Part shown: piece after piece, positions 18,520-28,441 of the stretch
How the letters are laid out: each line of letters opens with the position of its first letter
Position numbering within the stretch: the first letter of the stretch is position 1
Assembly (NCBI GenBank): GCA_903830425.1
Contig: CAIKTR010000112.1
Location: forward strand, 1 to 64,000
Length of the DNA: 64,000 nucleotides
Direction: 5' to 3'
Source of the DNA: an uncultured Opitutia bacterium
GTDB lineage: Bacteria; Verrucomicrobiota; Verrucomicrobiia; Opitutales; Opitutaceae
Translations under genes and position numbers: made by a program
The notes under the pieces: model-generated
Databases searched by the model: none
What the model was told of the DNA's origin: nothing
What the model saw: the letters and a program-made list of their open reading frames with translations, nothing else

Positions 18520-19953
18520 ATGGATCCTGGTGTCATCACTCCCTCGGCCGAATTGAAGCGGCAACCGAATCTGGGCCATTCGCTGGTTCCGATTGCCGGC
18601 ACGGCTCTGCTGATCGGCGTCGGCTTCGGCTGCTACCAGGTCAAGGTTGAGATCCTGCTGGTGATCGCGACGCTGCTGACCAGCGGCCTGGCGGTCTGGC
18701 TCGGGCTGGGCTGGAAGGAAATCCAGGCCGGGATGATGCAGAGCATCATGAAGGGCATGCCCGCGATGCTGATCGTCGTCGTGGTGGGCGCGCTGATCGG
18801 CAGCTGGCTGGCGGCCGGGACGATCCCGATGCTCATCTACTACGGGCTGGGGCTGATCTCGCCCAAGCTGTTTCTGGTCACGGCCTGCCTCGCCACGGGG
18901 ATCGTGTCGATGCTGACGGGCACGGGCTACGGCACGATCGGCACGGTGGGGGTGGCCTTCATGGGCATCGCCCACGGGCTGGGCGTGCCGCCGGCGCAGG
19001 CGGCCGGGGCGCTGGTGGCGGGCGCGTACCTGGGGGACAAGGTCTCGCCGTTCGCGGCGAACGCCAACTTCGCCGTGGCGATCGCCCGCGTGAACATTTA
19101 CGACCACATCCGGCACTGCCTCTGGACGACGGTGCCCGCCTTTGCCACCGGGCTGGCGGTGTACGCGGTCGTCGGGCTGTCCACGGACGTCGTGGCGGGC
19201 GCCTCGCTCGCGGCCGACGACCAGGTGCGGCAGGCGCTGGCCCAGCATTTCGTCTTCAGCCCCTGGCTGCTGCTGCCGCCCGCGGTGACGCTGCTGCTGG
19301 CGGCCCGGAACCTGCCGGTGCTGCCCGGCATGCTGCTCTCGGTCGCGGTGGCCGTGGCGCTGGCCATCCTGGTGCAGGGCGTGCCCTGGGCCGAGGCGCT
19401 GAACGTGACCGTGACGGGCTTTAAGCCGGCGACCGGCCTGCCGATGGTGGACCGGCTGCTGGCGCAGGGCGGCATGCAGGCGATGATGCACGTGACGCTG
19501 ATCGCGCTGTGCGCGTTCGCCTTCAGCGGCGTGCTGCAAAAGGCCGGGCTGCTCGGGCCGGTCCTGAAGCTGCTGTTCCAGTTCACCACCAACACCCGGC
19601 GGCTCGTCTCGGCGACGGTGGGCAGCTGCCTCGTGGTCGAGCTGATGACGGGCGCGGCCTTTGTCACGATCCTGCTGCCCACCGAACTGTTCGCGCCGGT
19701 CTACCGGCAGATGGGCCTGGCGGGAAAAAACCTCAGCCGGGCGGTCGGGGACAGCGGCATTGTCGGGGTGCCGCTGATCCCGTGGAGCATTGCGGGGGCG
19801 TTCATGAGCAGCGCGCTCGGCGTGCCGGTCCTGGCCTATGCGCCGTGGGCGATCTTCTGTTATGCCGGCATTTTCTTCACCCTGCTCGTCGGCTTCACCG
19901 GCTTCACGATGGCCGCGCGGAAGCACGACGACGAAACCCAGCCGGGGAGCTGA
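18520..19953 (+). CDS. Na+/H+ antiporter NhaC family protein
   Basis: Multi-TM; GTGYGTIGTVGVAFMGIA, AGALVAGAYLGDKVSPFAANANFAVAIARV, ELMTGAAFVTILLPTELF. Confidence 0.88.
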   Translation: MDPGVITPSAELKRQPNLGHSLVPIAGTALLIGVGFGCYQVKVEILLVIATLLTSGLAVWLGLGWKEIQAGMMQSIMKGMPAMLIVVVVGALIGSWLAAGTIPMLIYYGLGLISPKLFLVTACLATGIVSMLTGTGYGTIGTVGVAFMGIAHGLGVPPAQAAGALVAGAYLGDKVSPFAANANFAVAIARVNIYDHIRHCLWTTVPAFATGLAVYAVVGLSTDVVAGASLAADDQVRQALAQHFVFSPWLLLPPAVTLLLAARNLPVLPGMLLSVAVAVALAILVQGVPWAEALNVTVTGFKPATGLPMVDRLLAQGGMQAMMHVTLIALCAFAFSGVLQKAGLLGPVLKLLFQFTTNTRRLVSATVGSCLVVELMTGAAFVTILLPTELFAPVYRQMGLAGKNLSRAVGDSGIVGVPLIPWSIAGAFMSSALGVPVLAYAPWAIFCYAGIFFTLLVGFTGFTMAARKHDDETQPGS

Positions 19954-19956
19954 ACC

Positions 19957-20919
19957 ATGACCTGCCTGGCAATGCATGGAGGGGCCGGCGCGCTGCCCAA
20001 GGCGGACATGACGCCGGAGCAGGCGGCGGAATTTCACACCGCGCTGCACGCGGCGCTGCGGACGGGCCAGCGGGTGCTGGCGGCCGGCGGGCCGAGCCTG
20101 GACGCGGTGGAGGCGACGGTGACCTGGCTGGAGGACTGCCCGCTCTTCAACGCGGGGCGGGGCTCGGCGTTCACGCGCGAGGGCCAGGTGGAGATGGAGG
20201 CGTCGATCATGGACGGGGCGACGCGCGGGGTCGGGGCGGCGATGCTCCTGCGGGCGGTGCGCAACCCGGTGCGGCTGGCCCGCCGCGTGATGGAGCGCAC
20301 GCCGCACGTGGCGCTGGCGGGGGCGGCGGCGGAGACCTTCGCCCGGGCGCAGGGCCTGCCGCTGGAATCCCCGGAATACTTTTTCACCCCGTTCCGCTGG
20401 GAGGCGATGGTGCGCCTGCGCGGCACCGGGCGCACCGCGCTGTCCGAGGACGTGGTGGTGGCCGCCGCGCCCGACAGCCCGGAGGCGGCGGGCACGGTGG
20501 GGGCGGTGGCGCGGGACCAGGCGGGGAATCTGGCGGCGGCGACCTCGTCGGGTGGCACGACCAACAAGTTTGCCGGCCGCATCGGCCAGGCGGCGATGGC
20601 GGGCGCCGGCGTGTATGCGAGCAACGCCACCTGCGCCGTTTCCTGCACGGGCCAGGGCGAGGCGTTCATGCGCGGGGTGGCGGCCTACGACGTGGCGGCG
20701 CTGATCGAGCATCTCGGCCTGGACGTGGTGGCGGCGGCGGAGCGGGTGATCCGGCAGCGGCTGCCCGGCCGCGGCGGCCTGATCGCGGTGGACGCCGCGG
20801 GCCGGCTGACCCTGCCGTTCAACACCGAGGGCATGTACCGCGGGTGGATCGACTCCGCGGGCCGGGTGTTCACGGCAATTTATGAAACCCGGCAGGAATG
20901 GCCGGCCCAGCCCCAATGA
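19957..20919 (+). CDS. iaaA: Isoaspartyl peptidase/L-asparaginase (Ntn-hydrolase)
   Basis: LAMHGGAGALP...GTVGAVARDQAGNLAAATSSGGTTNKFAGRIGQAAMAGAGVYASN. Confidence 0.93.
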   Translation: MTCLAMHGGAGALPKADMTPEQAAEFHTALHAALRTGQRVLAAGGPSLDAVEATVTWLEDCPLFNAGRGSAFTREGQVEMEASIMDGATRGVGAAMLLRAVRNPVRLARRVMERTPHVALAGAAAETFARAQGLPLESPEYFFTPFRWEAMVRLRGTGRTALSEDVVVAAAPDSPEAAGTVGAVARDQAGNLAAATSSGGTTNKFAGRIGQAAMAGAGVYASNATCAVSCTGQGEAFMRGVAAYDVAALIEHLGLDVVAAAERVIRQRLPGRGGLIAVDAAGRLTLPFNTEGMYRGWIDSAGRVFTAIYETRQEWPAQPQ

Positions 20920-21812
20920 AGCTGAACAACCTGCGCGCCCTGCTCCTGCTCCTCGGTCTGCTGGCCGGCGGGTCGGCCGCGGCCGGCGCCGCGCCCGCCG
21001 CGCCCGCGGGCAAGCACCACTTTGTCTACACCCAGGCCGGCAAGCACGTGCTGGTCTGGTATTACCTGCCGGCGGCGGCGGGGCCCGACGCGCCGGTCCT
21101 GGTCGTGATGCACGGGGTGGGGCGCAACGGGGAGGAATACCTGGCCGACTGGACGGCGGCGGCGGAGCAGGGCCGCTTCCTGCTGATCGTGCCCGAGTTT
21201 TCGAAGGCCGAGTTTCCCGGCGACCCCGGCTACAACTACGGCAACACCGTCACGGCGGACGGCCAGCCGCGGCCGCGCGAGCAGTGGTCCTTCGGCATGA
21301 TCGAGCCGGTCTTTGACGCGGTGCGCGCGCGCACGGGCCACCGCACGGACACCTATCGGATCTACGGCCACTCGGCCGGCGCGCAGTTCGTGCAGCGCCT
21401 GCTCTACTTCATGCCGAACCCCCGCCTCACCCGTGCCGTGGCGGCCAACGCCGGCTGGTACATGCTCCCCGACCTGACCGCGGAGTTTCCCTACGGGCTG
21501 AAAGGCACGCCGGTGACGGCGGCCGCGGTGCGCGCCGCGCTGGCCAAGCCGTTCACGGTGCTGCTGGGCGAGGCGGACACCGACCCCAAGGCGAAGGCCC
21601 TGCGCCACACGCCGGAGGCGGACGCCCAGGGTCCCTGCCGCTTCGCCCGCGGGCAGTATTTTTTCAACCGGTCCCGGACGCTGGCGGCCGGGCTGAACAC
21701 CCCCTTTGGCTGGTCCTTGGCGACGGCGCCCGGGATCGCCCATTCCGACCCGGGCATGGAGCCCTTTGCCCTGCGCCACCTGTTTCCAAACCAACCCCAC
21801 CACCAACCCTGA
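20916..21812 (+). CDS. Exported alpha/beta hydrolase (esterase-like)
   Basis: Signal peptide; VLVVMHGVGRNGEEYL; IYGHSAGAQFVQRLLYF; 4-bp ATGA overlap with upstream gene. Confidence 0.8.
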   Translation: MKLNNLRALLLLLGLLAGGSAAAGAAPAAPAGKHHFVYTQAGKHVLVWYYLPAAAGPDAPVLVVMHGVGRNGEEYLADWTAAAEQGRFLLIVPEFSKAEFPGDPGYNYGNTVTADGQPRPREQWSFGMIEPVFDAVRARTGHRTDTYRIYGHSAGAQFVQRLLYFMPNPRLTRAVAANAGWYMLPDLTAEFPYGLKGTPVTAAAVRAALAKPFTVLLGEADTDPKAKALRHTPEADAQGPCRFARGQYFFNRSRTLAAGLNTPFGWSLATAPGIAHSDPGMEPFALRHLFPNQPHHQP

Positions 21813-21825
21813 CCTCGTGCACGAC

Positions 21826-24800
21826 ATGACCTCAACATTCCCCCAGATCCGGACGGCCGCCCTCGCGCTGCTGCTCGCCGCCGGCGCCTCGCTGGCCCAG
21901 GCCCAACTCAACCCGCCGGCGAACGAGCCCGCGAAGAAGGACAAGCCGGACGAGACGATCATCCTGCAGGCCTTCACCGTGACCGGCTCCAACATCAAGC
22001 GGCTCGACCAGGAGAAAACCCTCCCGGTGACCGTGATCAGCCGCGAGGTGATGGAGACGCGCGACGCGGCCCAGGCCTCGGACCTGCTCACCTCCCTGTC
22101 GCAGGTCACCGGCCTGCCGGGCAACGAGACGGCCACGCTCGGCGCCACCGCGCGCGGCGACAACGCGACGGTCTCCCTCCGCGGCATCCCGTCGAGCAAC
22201 ACGCTGGTCCTCCTGAACGGCCGGCGCCTGCCGCCGCACCCGATCAGCCAGTCCGAGGCCGGCGTGCCCACGCTGTCGCCCAACGTCAACCAGCTGCCGA
22301 ACCGCGGCCTGGACCGCATCGACGTGCTGCGGGACGGCGCGTCGTCCATCTACGGCACCGATGCCGTCGCCGGCGTGATCAACTACGTCACCCGCCCGAA
22401 TTTCAACGGCACCGAGCTGACGCTGCGGTTCGGGGAAAACAACCATCACGACGGAGCCGAGTACCGCGCGACGCTGACCCACGGCTTTGCGCTCGCGGGG
22501 GGCAAGGGCCACGCCCTGCTCGTCGCCGACTACTACGACCGCGACGCGATCTATGCGCGCGGCCGGGACTTCTCGGCCGAGGCCGACAACTCCGCCCGGG
22601 CGCCCGCCCCGTGGAACGCGTCCACCGACACCACGTTCAACCTGCGCTCGGCCACCACCGAGTACGGCAACTTCTCCACCGGCACGGTGAACTCCTCCGG
22701 CGTCTTCACCGCCGCCCGCCCGACGGGCGTGTCCTCCACGCTGGTCGCCTCCTCCGGCACCTTTTTCCTCGCCCCCACCGCCACCGGGGTCGGATTTCAG
22801 ACCACCACGCCCAGCCGCACCGGCGTGACCCACGACTATTACTGGAACAACAACAACTACCGCGTGATCCAGCCCGACTCGAAGCGGAGCAATATTTTTC
22901 TCAGCGGTGAGTACCGCCTCCTGCCCCGCCTGACCTCGTTCTCCGAGTTCAGCAACTACCGGGCCCGTTCCGTGACCTATCGCGAGCCCGACGGCATCAC
23001 CGCCTCGACCGACGGCGACATCATCGTGCCCGCCACGAACCCCTTCAACCCCTTCGGCACGCGCTTCTGGTCCACGACCGGCGCGGCCAACACCGACGGC
23101 ACGCCGCGCCTCACGGGCACGCCCGCGGCCGTCCGCATCACCAACAAGCGCCTGACCGACCTCATGCAGCGCACGGCGACCGTGACCGACAGCATCTACC
23201 GCGGGGTCACCGGGGTGCGCGGCCAGCTGCTCGAGACCTGGAACTGGGAGGCTGCGCTGCTCTGGGCCGACGCCCGCGTCACCGACGACGAGGCCGGACC
23301 GAGCCGCAAGAGCCTGATCCAGGCGGCGATCAACCAGACCGACCCGGCGCTCGCCTTCAACCCCTTCACCCGCACCTTCGCGGTGCAGAACGGCACCCTG
23401 GCGGTCGTCGGCCCGTACGTGAACCCCCAGAGCGTCCAGTCGACCTTCCGCTCGCAGTTCATCCGCGAGGGCATCACCAAGCTCGGCAGCGGCGACTTCC
23501 GCGCGAGCGGCGACCTGTTTCCGCTCTGGGGCGGCAACCAGGTGGGCGCGGCCTTCGGCGGCGAGTTCCGCTACGAGACGTTTGACGACTTCCGCCCGCC
23601 CTACGCCGGCCTGAACCCGGCCGGCTCCGGCCTCGACCCGGCGTCGAACGACTTCCTCGGCTTCTCGCCCAATTCCGACACCCACGGCAACCGCCACGTG
23701 GTGGCCCTCTATGCCGAGACCATCATCCCGCTCGTCGGCCACCAGTTCCGCCTCCCGCTGGTCGAGTCGCTCGAGCTGTCGGCGTCGTCCCGCTACGAGA
23801 GCTACTCGGACTTCGGCAGCACGACCAAGCCGAAGCTCGGCCTGAACTGGCGCCCGGCGTCCTGGGCGATGGTGCGGGTGTCCTACAACGAGGGGTTCCA
23901 TGCGCCCAACCTCGCCCAGCTCTTCACCGGCACGCTGATCCGCACGGTCACGGGCAGCACCGACACCTACCGCAGCAGCGTCACCGGCCTGCCGACGGAC
24001 GGTCCGTCCAACCGCCGCAGCATCGCCTCCGGCAATCCCAACCTCCAGCCCGAGGAGTCGACCGGCAAGTCCGCCGGCGTGGTGGTGGACCTGCCGCAGC
24101 TCAAGGGGCTGTCGCTGGGGGTGGACTACTGGGAGATCCGGCAGAAGAACGTGATCGCCTCGTCCGGCTCGATTGCGGATGACAACCAGGCGCTGCTCGC
24201 CGCCACCCAGGCGGCGCTGGCGGCCGGGCAGGCCATCGGGTCGATCGACCTCGGCTCCGGCACGGCGGGCTACAAGGGCGACGGCTCCGTCAGCCGCCTG
24301 GCGGTGACCCAGGCCGACCGCGACTTCTTCACCGCGTACAACGCCACCCGGGTCCCGGGCAACCAGCGGGCCGTGGTGGGCGCGATCGACTACCTGCGCA
24401 CGACCTACTTCAACAAGGCCTCCGAGTTCGTGAACGGGTTCGACTTCGACCTGGCCTACCGCCTGCCGAAACTGCCGCTCGGCACCGTCACGCTCAGCTC
24501 GACCTGGACGCTGCTCAACAGCTTCTACGCCTACAACGCCGCCGGCGCCACCCGCACGGAGCTGCTCGGGACGAATGCCGCCGCCGTGGGCGGTGCGACG
24601 CCGAAGTGGCGCGGCAGCCTGGCGGTCAACTGGCGCCGGGAGCAGTGGACGGCGGGCCTGGCCGGCTATTACATCGGCCACTACACCGACAGCGGCGCGA
24701 CCACGACCCAGACCACCTACGATGCGCTGGGCCAGCCGGGCTACCTCCAGCCGGTCTTCACCAACGGCAGCTACAGCTTCCGCTATGTCGTGCACGACAC

Positions 24801-25002
24801 GATCTCCTACAACGCCTACGTCTCGTACCGCATCCAGGCGCCCGGCCACTGGTGCCACGACACCACGCTCCGCTTCGGCGTCGTCAACCTGCTCGACGCC
24901 CAGCCGCCGCTCTCGAGCGACTCGCGGGGCTACGATCCCGCCCTCTACAACCTGATGGCGCGCGGCCGCGCGTGGTCGCTGCAGCTGACGAAGAAGCTCT
25001 GA
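21826..25002 (+). CDS. TonB-dependent receptor
   Basis: Signal peptide; plug motifs ITVTGSNIKR-like, NTLVLLNGRRLPPH, DRIDVLRDGASSIYGTDAVAGVINYVTR; long beta-barrel. Confidence 0.95.
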   Translation: MTSTFPQIRTAALALLLAAGASLAQAQLNPPANEPAKKDKPDETIILQAFTVTGSNIKRLDQEKTLPVTVISREVMETRDAAQASDLLTSLSQVTGLPGNETATLGATARGDNATVSLRGIPSSNTLVLLNGRRLPPHPISQSEAGVPTLSPNVNQLPNRGLDRIDVLRDGASSIYGTDAVAGVINYVTRPNFNGTELTLRFGENNHHDGAEYRATLTHGFALAGGKGHALLVADYYDRDAIYARGRDFSAEADNSARAPAPWNASTDTTFNLRSATTEYGNFSTGTVNSSGVFTAARPTGVSSTLVASSGTFFLAPTATGVGFQTTTPSRTGVTHDYYWNNNNYRVIQPDSKRSNIFLSGEYRLLPRLTSFSEFSNYRARSVTYREPDGITASTDGDIIVPATNPFNPFGTRFWSTTGAANTDGTPRLTGTPAAVRITNKRLTDLMQRTATVTDSIYRGVTGVRGQLLETWNWEAALLWADARVTDDEAGPSRKSLIQAAINQTDPALAFNPFTRTFAVQNGTLAVVGPYVNPQSVQSTFRSQFIREGITKLGSGDFRASGDLFPLWGGNQVGAAFGGEFRYETFDDFRPPYAGLNPAGSGLDPASNDFLGFSPNSDTHGNRHVVALYAETIIPLVGHQFRLPLVESLELSASSRYESYSDFGSTTKPKLGLNWRPASWAMVRVSYNEGFHAPNLAQLFTGTLIRTVTGSTDTYRSSVTGLPTDGPSNRRSIASGNPNLQPEESTGKSAGVVVDLPQLKGLSLGVDYWEIRQKNVIASSGSIADDNQALLAATQAALAAGQAIGSIDLGSGTAGYKGDGSVSRLAVTQADRDFFTAYNATRVPGNQRAVVGAIDYLRTTYFNKASEFVNGFDFDLAYRLPKLPLGTVTLSSTWTLLNSFYAYNAAGATRTELLGTNAAAVGGATPKWRGSLAVNWRREQWTAGLAGYYIGHYTDSGATTTQTTYDALGQPGYLQPVFTNGSYSFRYVVHDTISYNAYVSYRIQAPGHWCHDTTLRFGVVNLLDAQPPLSSDSRGYDPALYNLMARGRAWSLQLTKKL

Positions 25003-25079
25003 GCGCGCGTTCCGTGCTCGATTCCCGGCCGCACCCCTGACGAGATCGGGGGTCGCGGCCCGGCCGCGTCCCCCGTGCG

Positions 25080-26339
25080 ATGAAACTCCGGCTGCCCCAC
25101 CTCTATCTCCAGGTCCTCGTCGCGATCGGGCTCGGCGTCGCCGTCGGCTGGCTGGAGCCGGCCTGGGGCGCGTCGCTGAAGGTGCTGGGCGACGGCTTCA
25201 TCCAGCTCATCAAGATGCTGATCGCGCCGATCATCTTCGCCACGGTGGTGGCCGGGATCGGCGGCCTGGGCAACCTGCGCCAGGTCGGGCGGGTGGGGAT
25301 GAAGGCGCTGGTGTATTTTGAGCTGGTGACCACGGCGGCGCTGGCCCTCGGGCTGGTCGTGGCCCGGGTGTTCACGCCCGGCGCCGGGCTGCATGCGGCG
25401 GCGGCGGCGCTCGACGGCTCGGCCGTGGCCCAGTACGCGGGGGCGGCGAAGTCGCTCGGCGCCGTCGACTTCCTGCTGCACCTCATCCCCCGCACGTTCG
25501 TCGGCGCGTTCGTCGAGGGCGACATCCTCCAGGTGCTGGTGGTGGCCGTGCTCTTCGGGCTGGCGCTGGCCGGGCTGGGCGAGCACGGCCGGCCAATCGT
25601 CAACGGGCTCAACAACCTCGCGCGGGTGTTCTTCGGCATGGTGACCCTGGTGACCCGGCTGGCGCCGCTCGCGGCCTTTGGCGCGATGGCGTTCACCGTC
25701 GGGAAGTACGGCCTCAGCTCGCTGGCCTCGCTCGCGGGCCTGCTGGCCTGCGTCTACCTGACGTGCCTCCTCTTCATCGTGCTGGTGCTCGGCGGCATCG
25801 CCCGCGCCGGCGGCTTCAGCCTGTGGAAGCTCCTGCGCCACCTCCGCGAGGAGCTGCTGATCGTCCTCGGCACCTCGTCCTCGGAGGCGGCGCTGCCGGG
25901 CCTGATGCGCAAGCTGGAGGCCGTCGGCTGCGCCCCGCCGGTGGTCGGCATCGTCGTGCCGGCCGGCTACTCGTTCAACCTCGACGGCACCTGCATCTAC
26001 CTGACGATGGCGGCGCTCTTCGTGGCGCAGGCGACCGACACGCCCCTGACGCTGGCCGGGCAGCTCGGGCTGCTGGCCGTGCTGCTGCTGACGTCGAAGG
26101 GCGCGGCGGGCGTGACCGGCAGCGGCTTCATCGTGCTGGCGGCGACGCTGGCGGCGACCGGCACGATCCCGGTGGCCGGCCTGGCGCTGATCCTCGGCGT
26201 CGACCGGTTCATGTCGGAGGCGCGGGCCCTCACCAATTTCATCGGCAACGCCGTAGCCACCCTGATCGTGGCGAAGTGGGACGGCGCGTTTGACGCGACC
26301 AAGGCCGGTGCCATCCTGGCGCGGCCCCCGGGCTTATGA
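25080..26339 (+). CDS. Dicarboxylate/amino acid:cation symporter (DAACS family)
   Basis: FIQLIKMLIAPIIFATVVAGIGG; GTSSSEAALPGLMRKLEAVG; PAGYSFNLDGTCIYLTMAALF; RALTNFIGNAVATLIVAKW. Confidence 0.95.
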   Translation: MKLRLPHLYLQVLVAIGLGVAVGWLEPAWGASLKVLGDGFIQLIKMLIAPIIFATVVAGIGGLGNLRQVGRVGMKALVYFELVTTAALALGLVVARVFTPGAGLHAAAAALDGSAVAQYAGAAKSLGAVDFLLHLIPRTFVGAFVEGDILQVLVVAVLFGLALAGLGEHGRPIVNGLNNLARVFFGMVTLVTRLAPLAAFGAMAFTVGKYGLSSLASLAGLLACVYLTCLLFIVLVLGGIARAGGFSLWKLLRHLREELLIVLGTSSSEAALPGLMRKLEAVGCAPPVVGIVVPAGYSFNLDGTCIYLTMAALFVAQATDTPLTLAGQLGLLAVLLLTSKGAAGVTGSGFIVLAATLAATGTIPVAGLALILGVDRFMSEARALTNFIGNAVATLIVAKWDGAFDATKAGAILARPPGL

Positions 26340-28093
26340 TGACCGCCGGCCTTGGCCTCCGCCCCCCAGTTGCCCGGCCCGGACTCCGGTCCGGCCGGCC
26401 GCGCCGCGGGTCGGTGGTCCGGCTCGGGTGGCTGTTCTTGGTGCTGGCGCTCGTGGCGGCGGGCCAGGTGCCCGTCCGGGTCGAGCCCGTGGCCGGCCGG
26501 CACGGTATGGTCGTGGCGGGGCATCCCCAGGCGGCGCAGGCCGGGATCGAGGTCCTGCGGGCGGGGGGCACGGCGGTCGACGCGGCCATCGCCGTCTCGC
26601 TCTCGCTGGGCGTGGCGGAGCCGTACGGCTCCGGGCTCGGCGGCAAGCTCATGCTGCTGTATTACGAGGCCGCGACGGGGCGGACCTACGCGCTGGACGC
26701 GATGGACGCGGCCGGCTCGCTCGAGGTGGCGGCGTACCTGCGCCGGCCGGAGGACGACCACAGCTACGGCTATGGCGCGGTCTGCGTGCCGGGCCTGGCG
26801 GCCGGGCTGTGGACGGCGCACGAGCGGTGGGGCCGGCGGAAATGGGCCGACGACGTGGCGCCCGCCCTGCGGCTGGCGCGCGAGGGGTTTGAGGTGCTGC
26901 CGAAGACCCGCGAGTTCTTTGCCGAGCAGGAGAAGAAGCTGCGCCGGGGCGACGCGGAGATCGCGCGGCTCTACCTGCCCGGCGGCCAGCTGCCGGTGGT
27001 GGGGACGCGCCTGCCGAACCCGGATCTGGCGCACACGCTGGAGCTGCTGGCGCAGCGCGGGCGCGCGGGCTTCTACCGCGGCCCGGTGGCCGCGGCGATC
27101 GTCGCGGCCTCGCAGCGGGGCGGAGGGACGCTGACCCTCGACGACCTGGCCCGCTACGAGGCGCGGGTGGTCGAGCCCATCGGCATCGACTTCCGCGGCT
27201 ACCAGCTGCGGTCGAGCCCGCCGCCGACCAGCGGGGCGCCGCTGTTCCTGACCATCATGAAGGTGCTGGAGGCGGAGACCTTCGCCGGCGGGCCGCTGCG
27301 CTCCGCCGCCAACCTCGACCGGCTCGGCCGGGTCTGGCGCGAGGTGCAGACCCGGGTCCAGCGCGGCATCGCCGACGTGCCCGAGGCGCGGTTCAACTTT
27401 GAAAAGCTGGTGGCGCCGGACTCCCTCCGGGAGATCCGCGCCCGCGCCAGCGCGCCCGCGGTGCCCGCCGCCGCCGGGCTGGAGGACAGCGGCGCGTCCG
27501 CCAGCGCGATGGCGGCCACCACCCATTTCCTGGTCGCGGACGCCGCGGGCAACCTGGTGTGCGCGACGCAGTCCCAGAGCCTGCATTTCGGGGCGGGCGT
27601 GGTGCCGCCCGGCACCGGCGTGGTGCTCAACGACTCGATGAGCAACTTTGCGTTCACCGAGCCGCGGAGCGTGAACTTCGTGGCCCCGGGCAAGCGCCCG
27701 CGCAGCACCGTCGCCCCCGTGATCGTGTTCCGTGCGGGCCGGCCGGTCCTCGCGCTCGGCATCCCCGGCGCGGCCCGCATCCCGACCGCGCTGCTGCAGG
27801 TCCTGCTCGACCGGCTGGTGCTGGACCGCCCGCTGGCCGAGGCGATCGGCGACACCCGCGTGCACTTCAACCGCAACTGGCGCCGCGACGACGAGGAGTC
27901 GATCGAGGCGGAGGCGTCGTTTCCGGCGGCCGAGGCGGCGGCGCTGCGCCGGCTGGGCTGGAAGGTCGACCTGACGGAGCCCGCGGGCACCGGCCGGCTC
28001 TTTGGCGGCGTCAATGCGATCGAGTGCCGGCGGGACGGCGGCTACACGGGCTACGCCGATCCGCGCCGCACCAACGCCGCGATCGGCTACTGA
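26336..28093 (+). CDS. ggt: Gamma-glutamyltransferase
   Basis: GMVVAGHPQAAQAGIEVLRAGGTAVDAAIA; catalytic-Thr region ATTHFLVADAAGNLVCATQSQSLHFG; 4-bp ATGA overlap with symporter gene. Confidence 0.93.
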   Translation: MMTAGLGLRPPVARPGLRSGRPRRGSVVRLGWLFLVLALVAAGQVPVRVEPVAGRHGMVVAGHPQAAQAGIEVLRAGGTAVDAAIAVSLSLGVAEPYGSGLGGKLMLLYYEAATGRTYALDAMDAAGSLEVAAYLRRPEDDHSYGYGAVCVPGLAAGLWTAHERWGRRKWADDVAPALRLAREGFEVLPKTREFFAEQEKKLRRGDAEIARLYLPGGQLPVVGTRLPNPDLAHTLELLAQRGRAGFYRGPVAAAIVAASQRGGGTLTLDDLARYEARVVEPIGIDFRGYQLRSSPPPTSGAPLFLTIMKVLEAETFAGGPLRSAANLDRLGRVWREVQTRVQRGIADVPEARFNFEKLVAPDSLREIRARASAPAVPAAAGLEDSGASASAMAATTHFLVADAAGNLVCATQSQSLHFGAGVVPPGTGVVLNDSMSNFAFTEPRSVNFVAPGKRPRSTVAPVIVFRAGRPVLALGIPGAARIPTALLQVLLDRLVLDRPLAEAIGDTRVHFNRNWRRDDEESIEAEASFPAAEAAALRRLGWKVDLTEPAGTGRLFGGVNAIECRRDGGYTGYADPRRTNAAIGY

Positions 28094-28108
28094 GCGGCGG
28101 CGGGCCGG

Positions 28109-28273
28109 TCAGGGGAAGCGCCGGGCGAACTTCCAGCCGGCCCAGACTCCCACCAGGCTGCCGAGGCTGCTGACGACAAAACACCAGCCGAAGCCCGCGC
28201 CGAAGTAATCGGGGAGCGCCCAGCCGGCGTAGCCCCCGACCGTGGTGCCGACGAGGATGCAGAGCCGGTTCAT
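28109..28273 (-). CDS. Small (54 aa) predicted membrane protein, absent from the supplied ORF track
   Basis: ATG at 28273 to TGA at 28109: [54 protein letters not shown]; two hydrophobic segments, terminal RR-rich tail. Confidence 0.6.
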   Translation of the reverse strand: MNRLCILVGTTVGGYAGWALPDYFGAGFGWCFVVSSLGSLVGVWAGWKFARRFP

Positions 28274-28441
28274 GGGCGGGGGCGGGCGGGCGGCACGGGG
28301 CGCAGGCGCATGCCCGCAGGCTGGGCCGGGCCGGCGGGGCGCGCGAGCCGCATCTTATGCGGGGAAAAGCCGGGCTTCATTGGAGGGGGGACCGCCCGAA
28401 TTCCCGTTTACTCGCCCGGGGCCCCCGACCAAGTTAGGTCC

